From a virus, in the IMG/VR virus record IMGVR_UViG_3300031578_009495, positions 1-64,000 of that record: a stretch of 64,000 nucleotides of DNA, one strand, 5' to 3'. The position numbers were made by a program, and so were the translations under genes. This document shows positions 15,460 through 23,858 of this stretch, one piece after another. Within the stretch, counting starts at the first letter, position 1. Each line of letters starts with the position of its first letter. Under the pieces are notes generated by a model. That model did not search any database, was not told the origin of the DNA, and worked only from the letters and a program-made list of their open reading frames with translations.

Positions 15460-15474
15460 TGCAATCAGATTGCA
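15460..15474. repeat. Perfect palindrome TGCAATCAGATTGCA (site 5)
   Basis: Lies 13 nt after the portal stop codon and 35 nt before the next start. The centre base differs from site 1, but the two 7-bp arms are unchanged. Confidence 0.65.
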
Positions 15475-15509
15475 TTGAAACCCAACAAAGTTATAACGAA
15501 GCCTCAAAT

Positions 15510-16184
15510 ATGATTCAAGAACAAATCATAACAACGATAGATGAGATACAAAAGCTCCTGGCAAAGACTTTGGTAATTGATGTTATTGCCGAAGGTGGCG
15601 CAGGTTCCGGCCACTGGGGGCACAAGGGCAGAAAGGGGCAAAGGGGCGGGAGTATTGGTGGTGGTGGAAAAGCTTTTAGACCAAAAGTTTTTTGGAAGCC
15701 TACAATGACAGCAGCAGAATCGTCACAATGGTTTAAAAATAGTAAGCTTAAAGACACTTATATTCATGGGACAACAGAAGAGTCAGTGGAATCGATTAAG
15801 AAAAATGGATTTGATCTATCAAAGAAAAGATACGGAAGAGCTTATGGAGATGGCGTATATATGTCTTCCGAAGAGGAGGTACGCAAGAAGGGATTATCCT
15901 ATGGATCTTCAAGATTAAGAATAAGAATAAATGTAAAGAACCCTCTAATTGACATGGATGGATCCATAATGAACACCAACTCGTCTTTAGCTAATGAAAT
16001 GGATGCATATGCAAAAAAACATAAGATAGATATATATGCAAAAGAAAACGATACCGTTGCGTATAAGAAAAATGTAGTTTCAGTATACTTAAAGAAAAAA
16101 GGTTACGACTCCGTAGTGACAGAGGAAGAAGGAGCGCAGGTTGTAGTTGTTTTTAACCCAAAAAATGTAACAGTGTTAAAATAG
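15510..16184 (+). CDS. ADP-ribosyltransferase-like protein with phage head leader motif
   Basis: 224 residues. Residues 29-48 hold the Gly-rich GGAGSGHWGHKGRKGQRG motif found in phage head/MuF-region proteins. The C-terminal domain fits an ADP-ribosyltransferase of the H-Y-E type: DTYIHGTTEESVESIKKNG (His86), YGDGVYMSSEEE (Tyr117) and SVVTEEEGAQVVVVFNPKNV (Glu near 208). If packaged and injected, it could modify host proteins early in infection, as T4 Alt does. The placement between portal and MuF-like gene supports a virion location. The activity is inferred. Confidence 0.65.
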   Translation: MIQEQIITTIDEIQKLLAKTLVIDVIAEGGAGSGHWGHKGRKGQRGGSIGGGGKAFRPKVFWKPTMTAAESSQWFKNSKLKDTYIHGTTEESVESIKKNGFDLSKKRYGRAYGDGVYMSSEEEVRKKGLSYGSSRLRIRINVKNPLIDMDGSIMNTNSSLANEMDAYAKKHKIDIYAKENDTVAYKKNVVSVYLKKKGYDSVVTEEEGAQVVVVFNPKNVTVLK

Positions 16185-16192
16185 GATTAACG

Positions 16193-17266
16193 ATGTTAAG
16201 TTGTAGATATTGTATTCATCTATTAGGAAAAGATAAAAAGAAAAGGGCTACAGTTTGCAAAGCATTTAATGACGGAATCCCTTTATCTATTTTAAGCGGA
16301 GAAATTAGCCATAATAAAAAACTTCCTATACAAAACAATAATATAGTATTCGTAAAACTTCCCTCTACAAAAAAAGAGGAACTGATATCAGATATTATCA
16401 CTTCCATCCTCGAAGGTTCAGCAGGATCAGGTCATTGGGGGCACCGAGGACGTAAAGGACAAAAAGGAGGAAGTGTATCTGGTTTTACAGCAATGCCAGG
16501 AGAAAGAAAAGACTTACAGGCAGAGATAAAAAAGAGAGGCTTAGTAATCCCGCCTATGTATAAAAATGTGAAGCTAAACATAGATCCGGAAGCAGGGTTA
16601 CAAGCTACAGGTATCGACATGAAAGGGAGAGAACAACCTATATATTCGGCAAAGCATTGTGTAGAGGCAGATGCAGAAAAGTTTGCGAGACTTAAAGAAT
16701 TTACGAAAGCAGTGCCAAAGTTACAGAAAAGGATAGAGGCAGATTTTGATAGTAACGATGGAGCAAAGGCACTATACTTGATTTCACAGACTGGGTTTAG
16801 AGTGGGTTCTAATAAGGACACGAAGGCAGCGGTAAAAGCTTATGGAGCTTCTACGCTTGAAGCTCGACATATTACCATGATATCTGAAAGTACGGTAAAG
16901 TTTAATTTTATAGGAAAAAAGGGTGTGGTTAACAGCGCAACCCTTACAGATAAAAAACTCGCGAAATACTGTAAAGATAAAAAGGCTGGAAAGGTATTCG
17001 ATACAACCGACTCAAAAATAAGAAGGTATCTGAAAAAGATAGATGGAGAATTTAAGGTAAAAGATTATAGGACTTTCATAGGAACATCAGAAGCGATAAA
17101 GGCTGTCAATTCTCTTCCAACCCCAAAAACAGGCAAAGAGCGGAGAGCAGGCATAATGCTTGTATGTAAGCAGGTTGCAAAGAAATTAGGAAACACTCCT
17201 GCGGTTGCAAGGTCTGCGTATATCGCACCAGAGGTTTTCGATAGGTGGAACTACTGTGATAAATAA
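16193..17266 (+). CDS. Type IB DNA topoisomerase with phage head leader motif
   Basis: 357 residues. Residues 74-94 repeat the EGSAGSGHWGHRGRKGQKGG leader of the preceding protein. From about 115 the viral/bacterial topoisomerase IB pattern follows: LQATGIDMKGREQPIYS, LYLISQTGFRVGSNKD (Arg203), TLEARHITM...FNFIGKKGV (Lys242/243), VKDYRTFIGT (Arg293) and the nucleophile box VARSAYIAPEVFDRW (Tyr343). The enzyme nicks one strand via a 3'-phosphotyrosine and relaxes supercoils. A free-standing N-terminal CRYCIHLL...C segment (residues 4-22) may bind metal. Being inside the head module with the head leader suggests packaging in the virion, which is unusual for topoisomerases. Confidence 0.85.
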   Translation: MLSCRYCIHLLGKDKKKRATVCKAFNDGIPLSILSGEISHNKKLPIQNNNIVFVKLPSTKKEELISDIITSILEGSAGSGHWGHRGRKGQKGGSVSGFTAMPGERKDLQAEIKKRGLVIPPMYKNVKLNIDPEAGLQATGIDMKGREQPIYSAKHCVEADAEKFARLKEFTKAVPKLQKRIEADFDSNDGAKALYLISQTGFRVGSNKDTKAAVKAYGASTLEARHITMISESTVKFNFIGKKGVVNSATLTDKKLAKYCKDKKAGKVFDTTDSKIRRYLKKIDGEFKVKDYRTFIGTSEAIKAVNSLPTPKTGKERRAGIMLVCKQVAKKLGNTPAVARSAYIAPEVFDRWNYCDK

Positions 17267-18578
17267 AGAATCAATAGATCTTATGAATGAGTTTGTCGGC
17301 GGGGTTCTGTATGTAGGAGAAGTCCGGGACTGGACAAAGGTGAAAGAAACGTATGAGTCTCCTGATGATGATGGTAGCGGTGGGTGGCCATTTGAACTTG
17401 TTTCTGAGGAACTTGATGAGGGCGGAGCTGGCTCAATCAAAGAAACCAAATCATACGGAAAGCGTAAAAAGGTTTACAAAGCAAAGGGGTCACTAACAGC
17501 AGCGGCCAGGGAACTTGCAACACCTGAAGGAGTATTACAAGCAAAAGCAAAAGCGTTTGTTGGATATGCCAAGATGGAGGCCGGAGTTGAAAAACGAGTA
17601 GTTGGTATTATGAACCAATATGATGCCGGCAAGATAGACATAGGCCAGCTTGAGTGGGGACTTAAAAAAGAGCTTGGAGTGGCGTATAGAGATGCTTATT
17701 CGCTTGGTCAGCAGTCGGTCGGTTTCTCAGGTGATTTAATGGATGAGGATATGGCTTTTATTAGAAGCTTTAAGAGGACTGAGAATAAATTTCTTGGTAA
17801 TTTTATGAAAGCTATAGCTACTGATAAATTGGTCATGGAAAAATATAGACGCCTGGACATGTATGTAAAAACTATACGATCTGTGTTCGATCATGCGCGG
17901 GTAGAGGCGGCCCCTGACTGGATTAAGATTTACTGGACGCCGTCAAGAGGAAGTCAGCATTGCACGGATTGCATGTATTTGGCTATAAACTCACCTTATA
18001 CAAAAGAAACACTTCCGACAACGCCTAGAGCTGGAGATACATTATGCGTCTCGCGCTGTGCGTGCAGACTTATGCTAAGATACAAAAAACCAAAAGAAGG
18101 CGCAGAAGGTCCAGAGCCGGAAGAAGAACTGCCGGGCGAGAAACCACCAGGTGAAGAATATCTCGTCCATCCAGACCTGTATGATAAATTCAAAGGAGAC
18201 GTGCCAGAGTTTCGCTATTTTATGGACAAGAACATAGGCAATCCGATTGCAGCAAGAAAAGAATTTGTAGCCGCAGTAAATAAGGCCGGAGTAGGTTTTG
18301 CTCCATCGAATTATGAAGATCCTTTTAATTCTAAATTCTTCAAATCAAATAAGCTTTGGATAGACATACAAAACATAAAAGGAATAGAATCAAATCTTCC
18401 ATTTGACAGCCCTGAAGGAATATTGACAAGAAAGAAGCGGCAGGCATTAATGCAAGACCTGTTTAATGCAAACAAAGAGTTAAAAAAGAGCGGACTTCGC
18501 TGGATAAGACCTGATGGATATGGAGGATATTCTGTTGGAATGGATGGTAGTCCTGTTACGCTTATGCCGAAAGGTTAA
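17256..18578 (+). CDS. MuF-like phage head morphogenesis protein
   Basis: The GTG at 17256 is chosen since AGGTGG precedes it, giving a start that overlaps the topoisomerase stop; ATG 17283 is possible. About 440 residues. The MuF core is seen at WTPSRGSQHCTDCMYLAINSPYTKETLPTTPRAGDTLCVSRCACRLML (near residues 225-272), with the C..C...C.C metal cluster. A DEGGAGS stretch near residue 55 is a truncated form of the leader in the two preceding proteins. A C-terminal Pro/Glu linker and an extra domain follow. MuF proteins sit at the portal interior and may carry toxin domains; the last 150 residues here are unassigned. Confidence 0.8.
   Translation: MINKESIDLMNEFVGGVLYVGEVRDWTKVKETYESPDDDGSGGWPFELVSEELDEGGAGSIKETKSYGKRKKVYKAKGSLTAAARELATPEGVLQAKAKAFVGYAKMEAGVEKRVVGIMNQYDAGKIDIGQLEWGLKKELGVAYRDAYSLGQQSVGFSGDLMDEDMAFIRSFKRTENKFLGNFMKAIATDKLVMEKYRRLDMYVKTIRSVFDHARVEAAPDWIKIYWTPSRGSQHCTDCMYLAINSPYTKETLPTTPRAGDTLCVSRCACRLMLRYKKPKEGAEGPEPEEELPGEKPPGEEYLVHPDLYDKFKGDVPEFRYFMDKNIGNPIAARKEFVAAVNKAGVGFAPSNYEDPFNSKFFKSNKLWIDIQNIKGIESNLPFDSPEGILTRKKRQALMQDLFNANKELKKSGLRWIRPDGYGGYSVGMDGSPVTLMPKG
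18237..18251. repeat. Palindrome variant GGCAATCCGATTGCA inside the MuF-like gene
   Basis: One mismatch from the 15-mer. It falls in coding sequence (codons for GNPIAA) and may be chance, but the same codon context gives a perfect copy at 49244-49258. Confidence 0.35.
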
Positions 18579-18720
18579 TAATGTCAGACCAATCTAAATA
18601 GTTAGTTCCTTGGAAAATAGAGACCAAACCCACCCAAAAGTCCTTGACTTAACCCCTACATGTAGTATTTCTTAGACATTAATAGCATATTTTCAGTTCG
18701 GCCACCCCATGGCCGCCCCA

Positions 18721-18758
18721 GGTAGGAAGTGGAGGAATGCCTCGCCTCCCTTCCTACC
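18721..18758 (+). promoter_or_regulatory. Strong hairpin in the 5' leader of the next head gene
   Basis: GGTAGGAAG-T-GGAGG pairs with CCTCC-C-TTCCTACC around a 9-nt loop, 28 nt before the start codon and followed by AT-rich sequence then GGAGGAGG. There is no U-tract, so an mRNA stabiliser or translational control element is more likely than a terminator. The 208-nt gap 18579-18786 otherwise holds a weak TTGACT/TATTTC promoter candidate near 18641-18673 and no gene. Confidence 0.5.
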
Positions 18759-18786
18759 ATATAAATTTAATTGGAGGAGGAAAAGA

Positions 18787-19374
18787 ATGCCATATTCAAG
18801 CCTATCGGCAGCAAGTAAAGCAGGAGCGATAACAACATTTCGTAAAAGTCCAATGTCACTGGACGCTGTAAATAAGCTTTACAGTATTTATGATGCGCTT
18901 AAGGCAGACAAGAAAATATCCAACCCCATGTCTGTAGCAATGACAACCTGGAAGGGAACGGTTGCGCTTAAGAATGGTGTTTGGCTTTTAAAGGCTATGC
19001 CTAAAAAAGAAAGCAAGAAACAGAAACGTGGAAAGACTGAATCAATTGGAGGTTATCCGGAAAGAACAGCGGCAACCTCACTGCCTATGCCTGCTGGGTC
19101 TTTGAAAATGGGCGACGGAAGCATGGAATCGTTTAAGAACATGCTTAGAGATGCCCTGCTAGTATTATACGGCAAGCAATCGGTATATATTATTGGAACC
19201 TATCGAACAAAAGTGGTTATTGAGGTATATGCTGACAATAAAGAAACCTACTATGAATTGCCATATACGATAAAGAATGGAAGTTTTAATTTTGGAACAC
19301 CTGTAAAAGTTATGAAGCTTACCACATACCAGAAGGCTGAACAGAAAAGACTTAAAAAAGAGGTCTTGCAATGA
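18787..19374 (+). CDS. Hypothetical head-region protein, 195 aa
   Basis: The ATG at 18787 follows GGAGGAGGAAAAGA. The N-terminus contains LSAASKAGAITTFRKSPMSLDAVNKLYSIYDALKADKKISNPMSVAMTTWKG, a helix-rich pattern reminiscent of small virion-associated domains. The C-terminal half appears beta-rich (YIIGTYRTKVVIEVYADNKETYYELPYTIKNGSF). It overlaps the protease gene by 4 nt (ATGA) and should belong to the head operon. Confidence 0.55.
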   Translation: MPYSSLSAASKAGAITTFRKSPMSLDAVNKLYSIYDALKADKKISNPMSVAMTTWKGTVALKNGVWLLKAMPKKESKKQKRGKTESIGGYPERTAATSLPMPAGSLKMGDGSMESFKNMLRDALLVLYGKQSVYIIGTYRTKVVIEVYADNKETYYELPYTIKNGSFNFGTPVKVMKLTTYQKAEQKRLKKEVLQ

Positions 19375-20597
19375 ATAAGCTAATTGAAACAACCGAATGT
19401 ACATTAGATGTTCTTGAAGAAGAGGAATTGTCTGAAAAGGGTAAAGTTGTAAAACCAATGCGAATAGGGGGTGTTGCTTCAAGGGGAAATGTCACCAACG
19501 AGAACGGAAGATATTATAAAACGTCACTATGGGAGCGAGAGTCTAATAGGTTGCAGGACTCTGTAAATAAGGGCGGCCTGCTTGGCTCGCTTGACCACCC
19601 GAATGACGGAAAGGGAAAGCTCAAAGAAACCGCTATTAAGTTTACTAAACTTTTTATGGATAAAGACTTTCTGAAATTCGAAGGCAACGTGCTTGAGACA
19701 AGAGCAGGGAAAGACCTAAAAGCACTTCTTACCGGTCAAGTGAAAGTCGAAATCAGTACCAGGGGTTTAGGTAGCACAAAAGAGGAAAAGATAAATGGTT
19801 CAACCGTAAGCGTTATTCAAGATGATTTCCGGTTGACAGCAATAGATGTAGTTTCCGGTCACAGCAATACAGACGCGGAAATTCAATATTTCAAAGAAAG
19901 AAAAACAGAAAACGAAGGAGGGAATAACATGAAAATCGATGAGTTAAGAGAAAAGCATCCGGAACTCGTTGCTATTATAGTAAAAGAGACAGAAGATCGT
20001 GTAAGCAAAGAAGTAACGGAGAAGCTTACAAAGACCTTCGAGGAGAAGGTCATTGACGAGATCTCTAAAACCCGTACCGAAATGACCGCTGAAATTACAA
20101 AAACTGTTACCGAAGAGCTTATGCCAGAGCACGAAGAGAATCAGGCCAAGCTTGTGGAAATTGCAGACATTGTAAGTGGCCTGATCGAAGACAATCCCAC
20201 TCCAGACAAAAAGGACGAGGAGTTTAAAGTCCTTGAGAAAAAGCTCACAGAATCCACCACAAAAATGGACAAACTTGTAGCGGATCTGAAAACAGCGCAG
20301 GGCAAGATTTCTCATGCCGAAGTCAAAGAGTATATTGACGAGACCCTAAAGAACGAACCTTTTAAGGTTGTTTTGAAAGAGAGGCTCGCACTTTGCCTAT
20401 CCAAGGAAGAGGTTGATAAACAGCTTCCAAAGGAAAAAGAATACGTCCAGAAAATAGTTCAGGAAAGCGGAATGCCAAAAGGCAAAGGCGAAACCTTGAA
20501 CGATAACGACAAAGATGCAAAGACCAAAGAACAGCTCGACGAAGACAAAAAGAGACAGCGAAGACTTGCCGGAATACCAGAGCCGGAAGACAAATAA
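19371..20597 (+). CDS. Prohead protease fused to scaffold/core domain
   Basis: 408 residues. Residues 1-185 match the T4 gp21/S78 prohead serine protease pattern: NENGRYYKTSLWERE (near 43-57), GGLLGSLDHPND with His76, and VKVEISTRGLG with Ser129. Residues 187-408 are a charged coiled-coil region typical of scaffold proteins, ending in a Lys/Glu tail. The protease matures the capsid after assembly on the scaffold. The layout 'protease-scaffold fusion with internal start' is common in phages. Confidence 0.85.
   Translation: MNKLIETTECTLDVLEEEELSEKGKVVKPMRIGGVASRGNVTNENGRYYKTSLWERESNRLQDSVNKGGLLGSLDHPNDGKGKLKETAIKFTKLFMDKDFLKFEGNVLETRAGKDLKALLTGQVKVEISTRGLGSTKEEKINGSTVSVIQDDFRLTAIDVVSGHSNTDAEIQYFKERKTENEGGNNMKIDELREKHPELVAIIVKETEDRVSKEVTEKLTKTFEEKVIDEISKTRTEMTAEITKTVTEELMPEHEENQAKLVEIADIVSGLIEDNPTPDKKDEEFKVLEKKLTESTTKMDKLVADLKTAQGKISHAEVKEYIDETLKNEPFKVVLKERLALCLSKEEVDKQLPKEKEYVQKIVQESGMPKGKGETLNDNDKDAKTKEQLDEDKKRQRRLAGIPEPEDK
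19929..20597 (+). CDS. Nested in-frame scaffold protein (internal start)
   Basis: Within the protease gene, GGAGGGAATAAC precedes an in-frame ATG at 19929 (MKIDELREKHPELVAI). The 222-residue product would be a free scaffold, similar to lambda Nu3 inside C. The ribosome site in the middle of a gene is the main evidence. Confidence 0.6.
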   Translation: MKIDELREKHPELVAIIVKETEDRVSKEVTEKLTKTFEEKVIDEISKTRTEMTAEITKTVTEELMPEHEENQAKLVEIADIVSGLIEDNPTPDKKDEEFKVLEKKLTESTTKMDKLVADLKTAQGKISHAEVKEYIDETLKNEPFKVVLKERLALCLSKEEVDKQLPKEKEYVQKIVQESGMPKGKGETLNDNDKDAKTKEQLDEDKKRQRRLAGIPEPEDK

Positions 20598-20664
20598 CGA
20601 AAGTCAATAATTAAAAGTTCAAGACTTTGTTCTTGTTACATAAAAAAATGAAAGGAGTGAAACT

Positions 20665-21789
20665 ATGAAAGGACTAATGCCAGACCAGAATCCTTTTATT
20701 GACATCGGCGCCAGGCGTGAAAGATGGGCGCACCTTACAGAAGGGATTGTAGCTTTAGGTAAGCACGATCCGGACGGCGGTGTGCATAGAAGAATATGCT
20801 CAGAAATTCTATTAGACAATTCAAAGTGGCATATGGAAACCACCCCATCGGCAAGCGTGGCGGCCGCGGCCCCGTATATTTTTCCGATGGTAAGACGTAT
20901 TTTTCCGAAGTTGATTGCGAATGAACTTGTATCTGTTCAGCCAATGAGCCGACCCGATGGTAAAGTATTCTATCTTGACTTTTACCGGAATGCAACTCCA
21001 GGGACAAGAGAAGATACCGATGATGTGGCATCAAGCATTGATGAAGATTATGCAGATCGTGCCGGTGGTGAAAGTTCTGCTGTCGCAGAGATCACGTTCA
21101 AGATCACCAGCGCCACAGTTACCGCAAAGCAGAAAGCCTTGAAAGCAAAGTGGGAAATTGAAACACAGCAGGACCTCAAAGCCTATCATGGTGAAGACGC
21201 TGAAAATATTCTGATGTCTGTCTGCGGTGATGAAATTGTACGGGAGACCGATCAGGAAATTATACTGGATATTGAAACCAATGTTGGTGCCGGAAATGTG
21301 AACTGGGTATATACTGTACCTACCACTGGTGCATATTCAACATTAGACCCAAAGGTTTACAAGGAAACGCTGTACGATGCAATTACCGATTGCAATAACC
21401 TTATCTTCAAAAAGGTTTATCGGAATGCAACCTGGATTATAGCTGATCCTGATACATGCGCACGCCTCGAGAAACTTGAAAAGTTCAAGCTGTTTGAGGG
21501 AGCCGATGACATGACCCAGAATATCGGTGTTATCAGATTCGGCACGCTTGCACAGAAGTACAAAGTTTACAAACATCCATGGTTTACTGCCAACAAGATC
21601 CTTATGGGATACAAGGGCACATCGTGGATTGAGACCGGTTATGTTTATTCACCTTACATCCCGCTTTGGGTAACTCCGCTGATCCTGGATCCGAATGATT
21701 TTACGCCGAGACGTGGCGTAATGACAAGATTTGCCAAGCAAATGGTAAACGGTAATTTCTTTGGAACGGTTACATTAGCAGCGAGCTAA
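20665..21789 (+). CDS. Major capsid protein (T4 gp23-like HK97 fold)
   Basis: 374 residues following protease and scaffold with a strong AAAGGAGTGA site. The pattern AAAPYIFPMVRRIFPKLIANELVSVQPMSRPDGKVFYLDFY is the conserved N-arm/E-loop region of T4-type capsid proteins. The C-terminal YVYSPYIPLWVTPLILDPNDFTPRRGVMTRFAKQMVNGNFFGTV motif is also typical. It should form the icosahedral shell. The gene has fuller use of GC-rich codons than its neighbours, as highly expressed genes often do. Confidence 0.92.
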   Translation: MKGLMPDQNPFIDIGARRERWAHLTEGIVALGKHDPDGGVHRRICSEILLDNSKWHMETTPSASVAAAAPYIFPMVRRIFPKLIANELVSVQPMSRPDGKVFYLDFYRNATPGTREDTDDVASSIDEDYADRAGGESSAVAEITFKITSATVTAKQKALKAKWEIETQQDLKAYHGEDAENILMSVCGDEIVRETDQEIILDIETNVGAGNVNWVYTVPTTGAYSTLDPKVYKETLYDAITDCNNLIFKKVYRNATWIIADPDTCARLEKLEKFKLFEGADDMTQNIGVIRFGTLAQKYKVYKHPWFTANKILMGYKGTSWIETGYVYSPYIPLWVTPLILDPNDFTPRRGVMTRFAKQMVNGNFFGTVTLAAS

Positions 21790-21793
21790 AAGC

Positions 21794-22822
21794 GTGTTGT
21801 GGATTAACAAAACAGGGATACCTCAAATATTCTATGATCCGCATATAGAACCAATAAGCGTGCGTCCAGGCTTTTCAATTAACGATCTCGACGCTGCGGG
21901 GGGAAGGCCAAAAGGCTTCTCCCCGCTAATGTCAATTTATGAGATATTAGACCAGAAACCTAACGCCAGCATTTGTTTGGCAAGGGTATCAAGTATCGGG
22001 GATATTCTTTTATTATTCCCGCTATTCTTTCGCATAAGGGAGCTTTATCCTGAGTGCCACTTAATGTTTGCATCAGTAAAAAGATATCTTGAATTTATTA
22101 AGTATATAGATTTCATAGAACCAGTAGAAGAAAAAAAGCTTAACACAATAAGACCTGATTTTGGATATGATTTCAACATAACGGTAGAGAGAGCAGAGCG
22201 CCAGGGCTGGGGGAAGCTCTATCATCGTTCGGAAATATATGCCAAAATTGTAGGTGTAAGCTTAGAAGAACACTATACTTATACCCTTCCTTATTCTGAG
22301 ATAGAAAAGATGAAAGTTCTTAATCTATTACAGCAAAAAAGTTATATTAGCGGCCCGCCACTTATAGGCTTCCAGCTACGTGGAGCCAGTCCCCAACGAA
22401 CCATCCCTACTGAAAAACTAAAAAGAGTTATAAATAGACTTACAGGCATAGGTGCAGCCGTGGTACTGCTCGACGGTGATAAAAACATTGGCTGGGGAGG
22501 GCCGAACATTATCAATATGTGCGGCGAGCTTAATGTTCTTGAACTTGTTGCAATGGTAGATATGTGCGATCTTGTTGTAAGTACAGATAGCGGAGTTACT
22601 CATATCGCAGGCGCTATAAATAAAAAGAATATTGCTTTTTTTGGTGGTATTCCTGCTGAGAATAGGGTAAGATATCCTGAATGTATTGTTGTAGATTTGG
22701 CTGGAGAATTTGGATGCTCTCCATGCTGGGAAAGTGGAGAAAAATGTGTACAAGGTTGGGATTGTCTGGTAAGGGCTAATGAAGATTTAATGTACAATAG
22801 AATAGTAGACGGATTAACTTGA
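21794..22822 (+). CDS. Glycosyltransferase family 9 (heptosyltransferase-like)
   Basis: A GTG start 4 nt after the capsid stop. 342 residues with ARVSSIGDILLLFPLFFRIRELYP (near 68-92, the RxxxxGDxxxxxP motif of GT9) and VVSTDSGVTHIAGAINKKNIAFFGGI (near 255-280, nucleotide-sugar site). Unusually the N-terminal 60 residues (NKTGIPQIFYDPHIEPISVRPG) are an extension resembling a small structural domain. Placement directly behind the capsid gene suggests glycosylation of virion proteins or host surface sugars. Confidence 0.8.
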   Translation: MLWINKTGIPQIFYDPHIEPISVRPGFSINDLDAAGGRPKGFSPLMSIYEILDQKPNASICLARVSSIGDILLLFPLFFRIRELYPECHLMFASVKRYLEFIKYIDFIEPVEEKKLNTIRPDFGYDFNITVERAERQGWGKLYHRSEIYAKIVGVSLEEHYTYTLPYSEIEKMKVLNLLQQKSYISGPPLIGFQLRGASPQRTIPTEKLKRVINRLTGIGAAVVLLDGDKNIGWGGPNIINMCGELNVLELVAMVDMCDLVVSTDSGVTHIAGAINKKNIAFFGGIPAENRVRYPECIVVDLAGEFGCSPCWESGEKCVQGWDCLVRANEDLMYNRIVDGLT

Positions 22823-22841
22823 ACGGAAAAGGAGATGTAGA

Positions 22842-23105
22842 ATGGCAGTAGAAGCAAACATTAAAGAAACGGAAGACAAGATGCCAGAGTTGATATTCAG
22901 AAACAGAACAAAGATAGACCAGGTTGTTTACGATAAGAGCAATTCGGCTATTACTATTCATTCTGGGGATACGATTACAGGGAATTGGTTTGAAAGGTAT
23001 GCAAGTAAGAACGGGCCTCTTGTATTAACGAACAAAAAAGAAATAGAGGACAGGGAAAAAGACAGCAAGTCCAAAAAGTCAACCGGCAAGAAGCTCATCA
23101 GATAA
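22842..23105 (+). CDS. Hypothetical protein, 87 aa
   Basis: AAGGAGATGTAG precedes ATG. The middle (PELIFRNRTKIDQVVYDKSNSAITIHSGDTITGNWFERYA) is beta-rich like small capsid-accessory proteins; the C-terminus is Lys/Ser-rich and basic. Between the GT9 and the neck protein, so probably virion-related. Confidence 0.5.
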   Translation: MAVEANIKETEDKMPELIFRNRTKIDQVVYDKSNSAITIHSGDTITGNWFERYASKNGPLVLTNKKEIEDREKDSKSKKSTGKKLIR

Positions 23106-23139
23106 TTTAGCCCTGTTTAAAAGAAAGGCCTGAAAGATC

Positions 23140-23853
23140 ATGACAAAAACAAAGCAAGAATTAATAGACAAGGCAAGAAGCAACCTTGGTAGCCCGTCAA
23201 TAACCGAATTAACTGATACACAGATTGGTGATTCGGTAGATTCGGCGGTAAACGAATACTCAAAGTATAAACCGAAAAAGGTTTATACTGAATTTGAGAC
23301 CGAGGCCGATATTGCTACGGTAGATATAACAACAGTAATTACAGGATCCGCTGTTCTCGGAATAGTTGACTGTTATTATGACCCTACGGGCATGTTTTTT
23401 GACTCAGACCTATACTACACCCTTCCTGAAACCTCAATAGTTGCCCTAAGCGGCCTATCCTTGTTTAACAACCCGTCTTTAGTCGTTCAATTCCAACAAA
23501 AACTGGAAGCGTTCAAAGCTCATTTTGGAGGGGATTGGGATTTTTATGATGATACGCTACGTCTTTTCCCTCCGCCATCGACAACCGGAATAAAGATTGG
23601 TATTATAGCTAATTGTGTAAGAACCTTGGCAGAGGTACCGGACACAGACGAGGATACGCTATTGCTTTGGGTAGAGGCCAAGGCCGGAAAGATATTTGCG
23701 ACCAAAAGAGCACAGATAGCAAGTTTTACAATGGAAGGCGCAAGTGTAAAGTTCGATACAGGAGCGGCAACAATGATCAAAATGGCAGAAAGCAAAGAAA
23801 AAGATTTCAAAAAAGAACTCGGTAGTCATTTAGGCATTTTTTACAACGGCTGA
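23140..23853 (+). CDS. Head-tail connector (neck) protein, putative
   Basis: 237 residues. The N-terminal helices ELIDKARSNLGSPSITELTDTQIGDSVDSAVNEYSKYKPK resemble adaptor proteins with a helical bundle, and the WDFYDDTLRLFPPPSTTGIKIGIIANC region is seen in many phage neck proteins placed after the major capsid gene. It would connect portal and tail. Family assignment is by context and pattern only. Confidence 0.6.
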   Translation: MTKTKQELIDKARSNLGSPSITELTDTQIGDSVDSAVNEYSKYKPKKVYTEFETEADIATVDITTVITGSAVLGIVDCYYDPTGMFFDSDLYYTLPETSIVALSGLSLFNNPSLVVQFQQKLEAFKAHFGGDWDFYDDTLRLFPPPSTTGIKIGIIANCVRTLAEVPDTDEDTLLLWVEAKAGKIFATKRAQIASFTMEGASVKFDTGAATMIKMAESKEKDFKKELGSHLGIFYNG

Positions 23854-23858
23854 TTATT

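Noticed and set aside
17959-17975. TTGCACGGATTGCA as another palindrome copy
   Set aside because: The arms are shorter (13 bp in total) and it lies in the conserved MuF Cys region, where the codons explain it.
18709-18786. Extended N-terminus for the gene at 18787
   Set aside because: It would translate the strong hairpin; the ribosome site GGAGGAGG lies after it.
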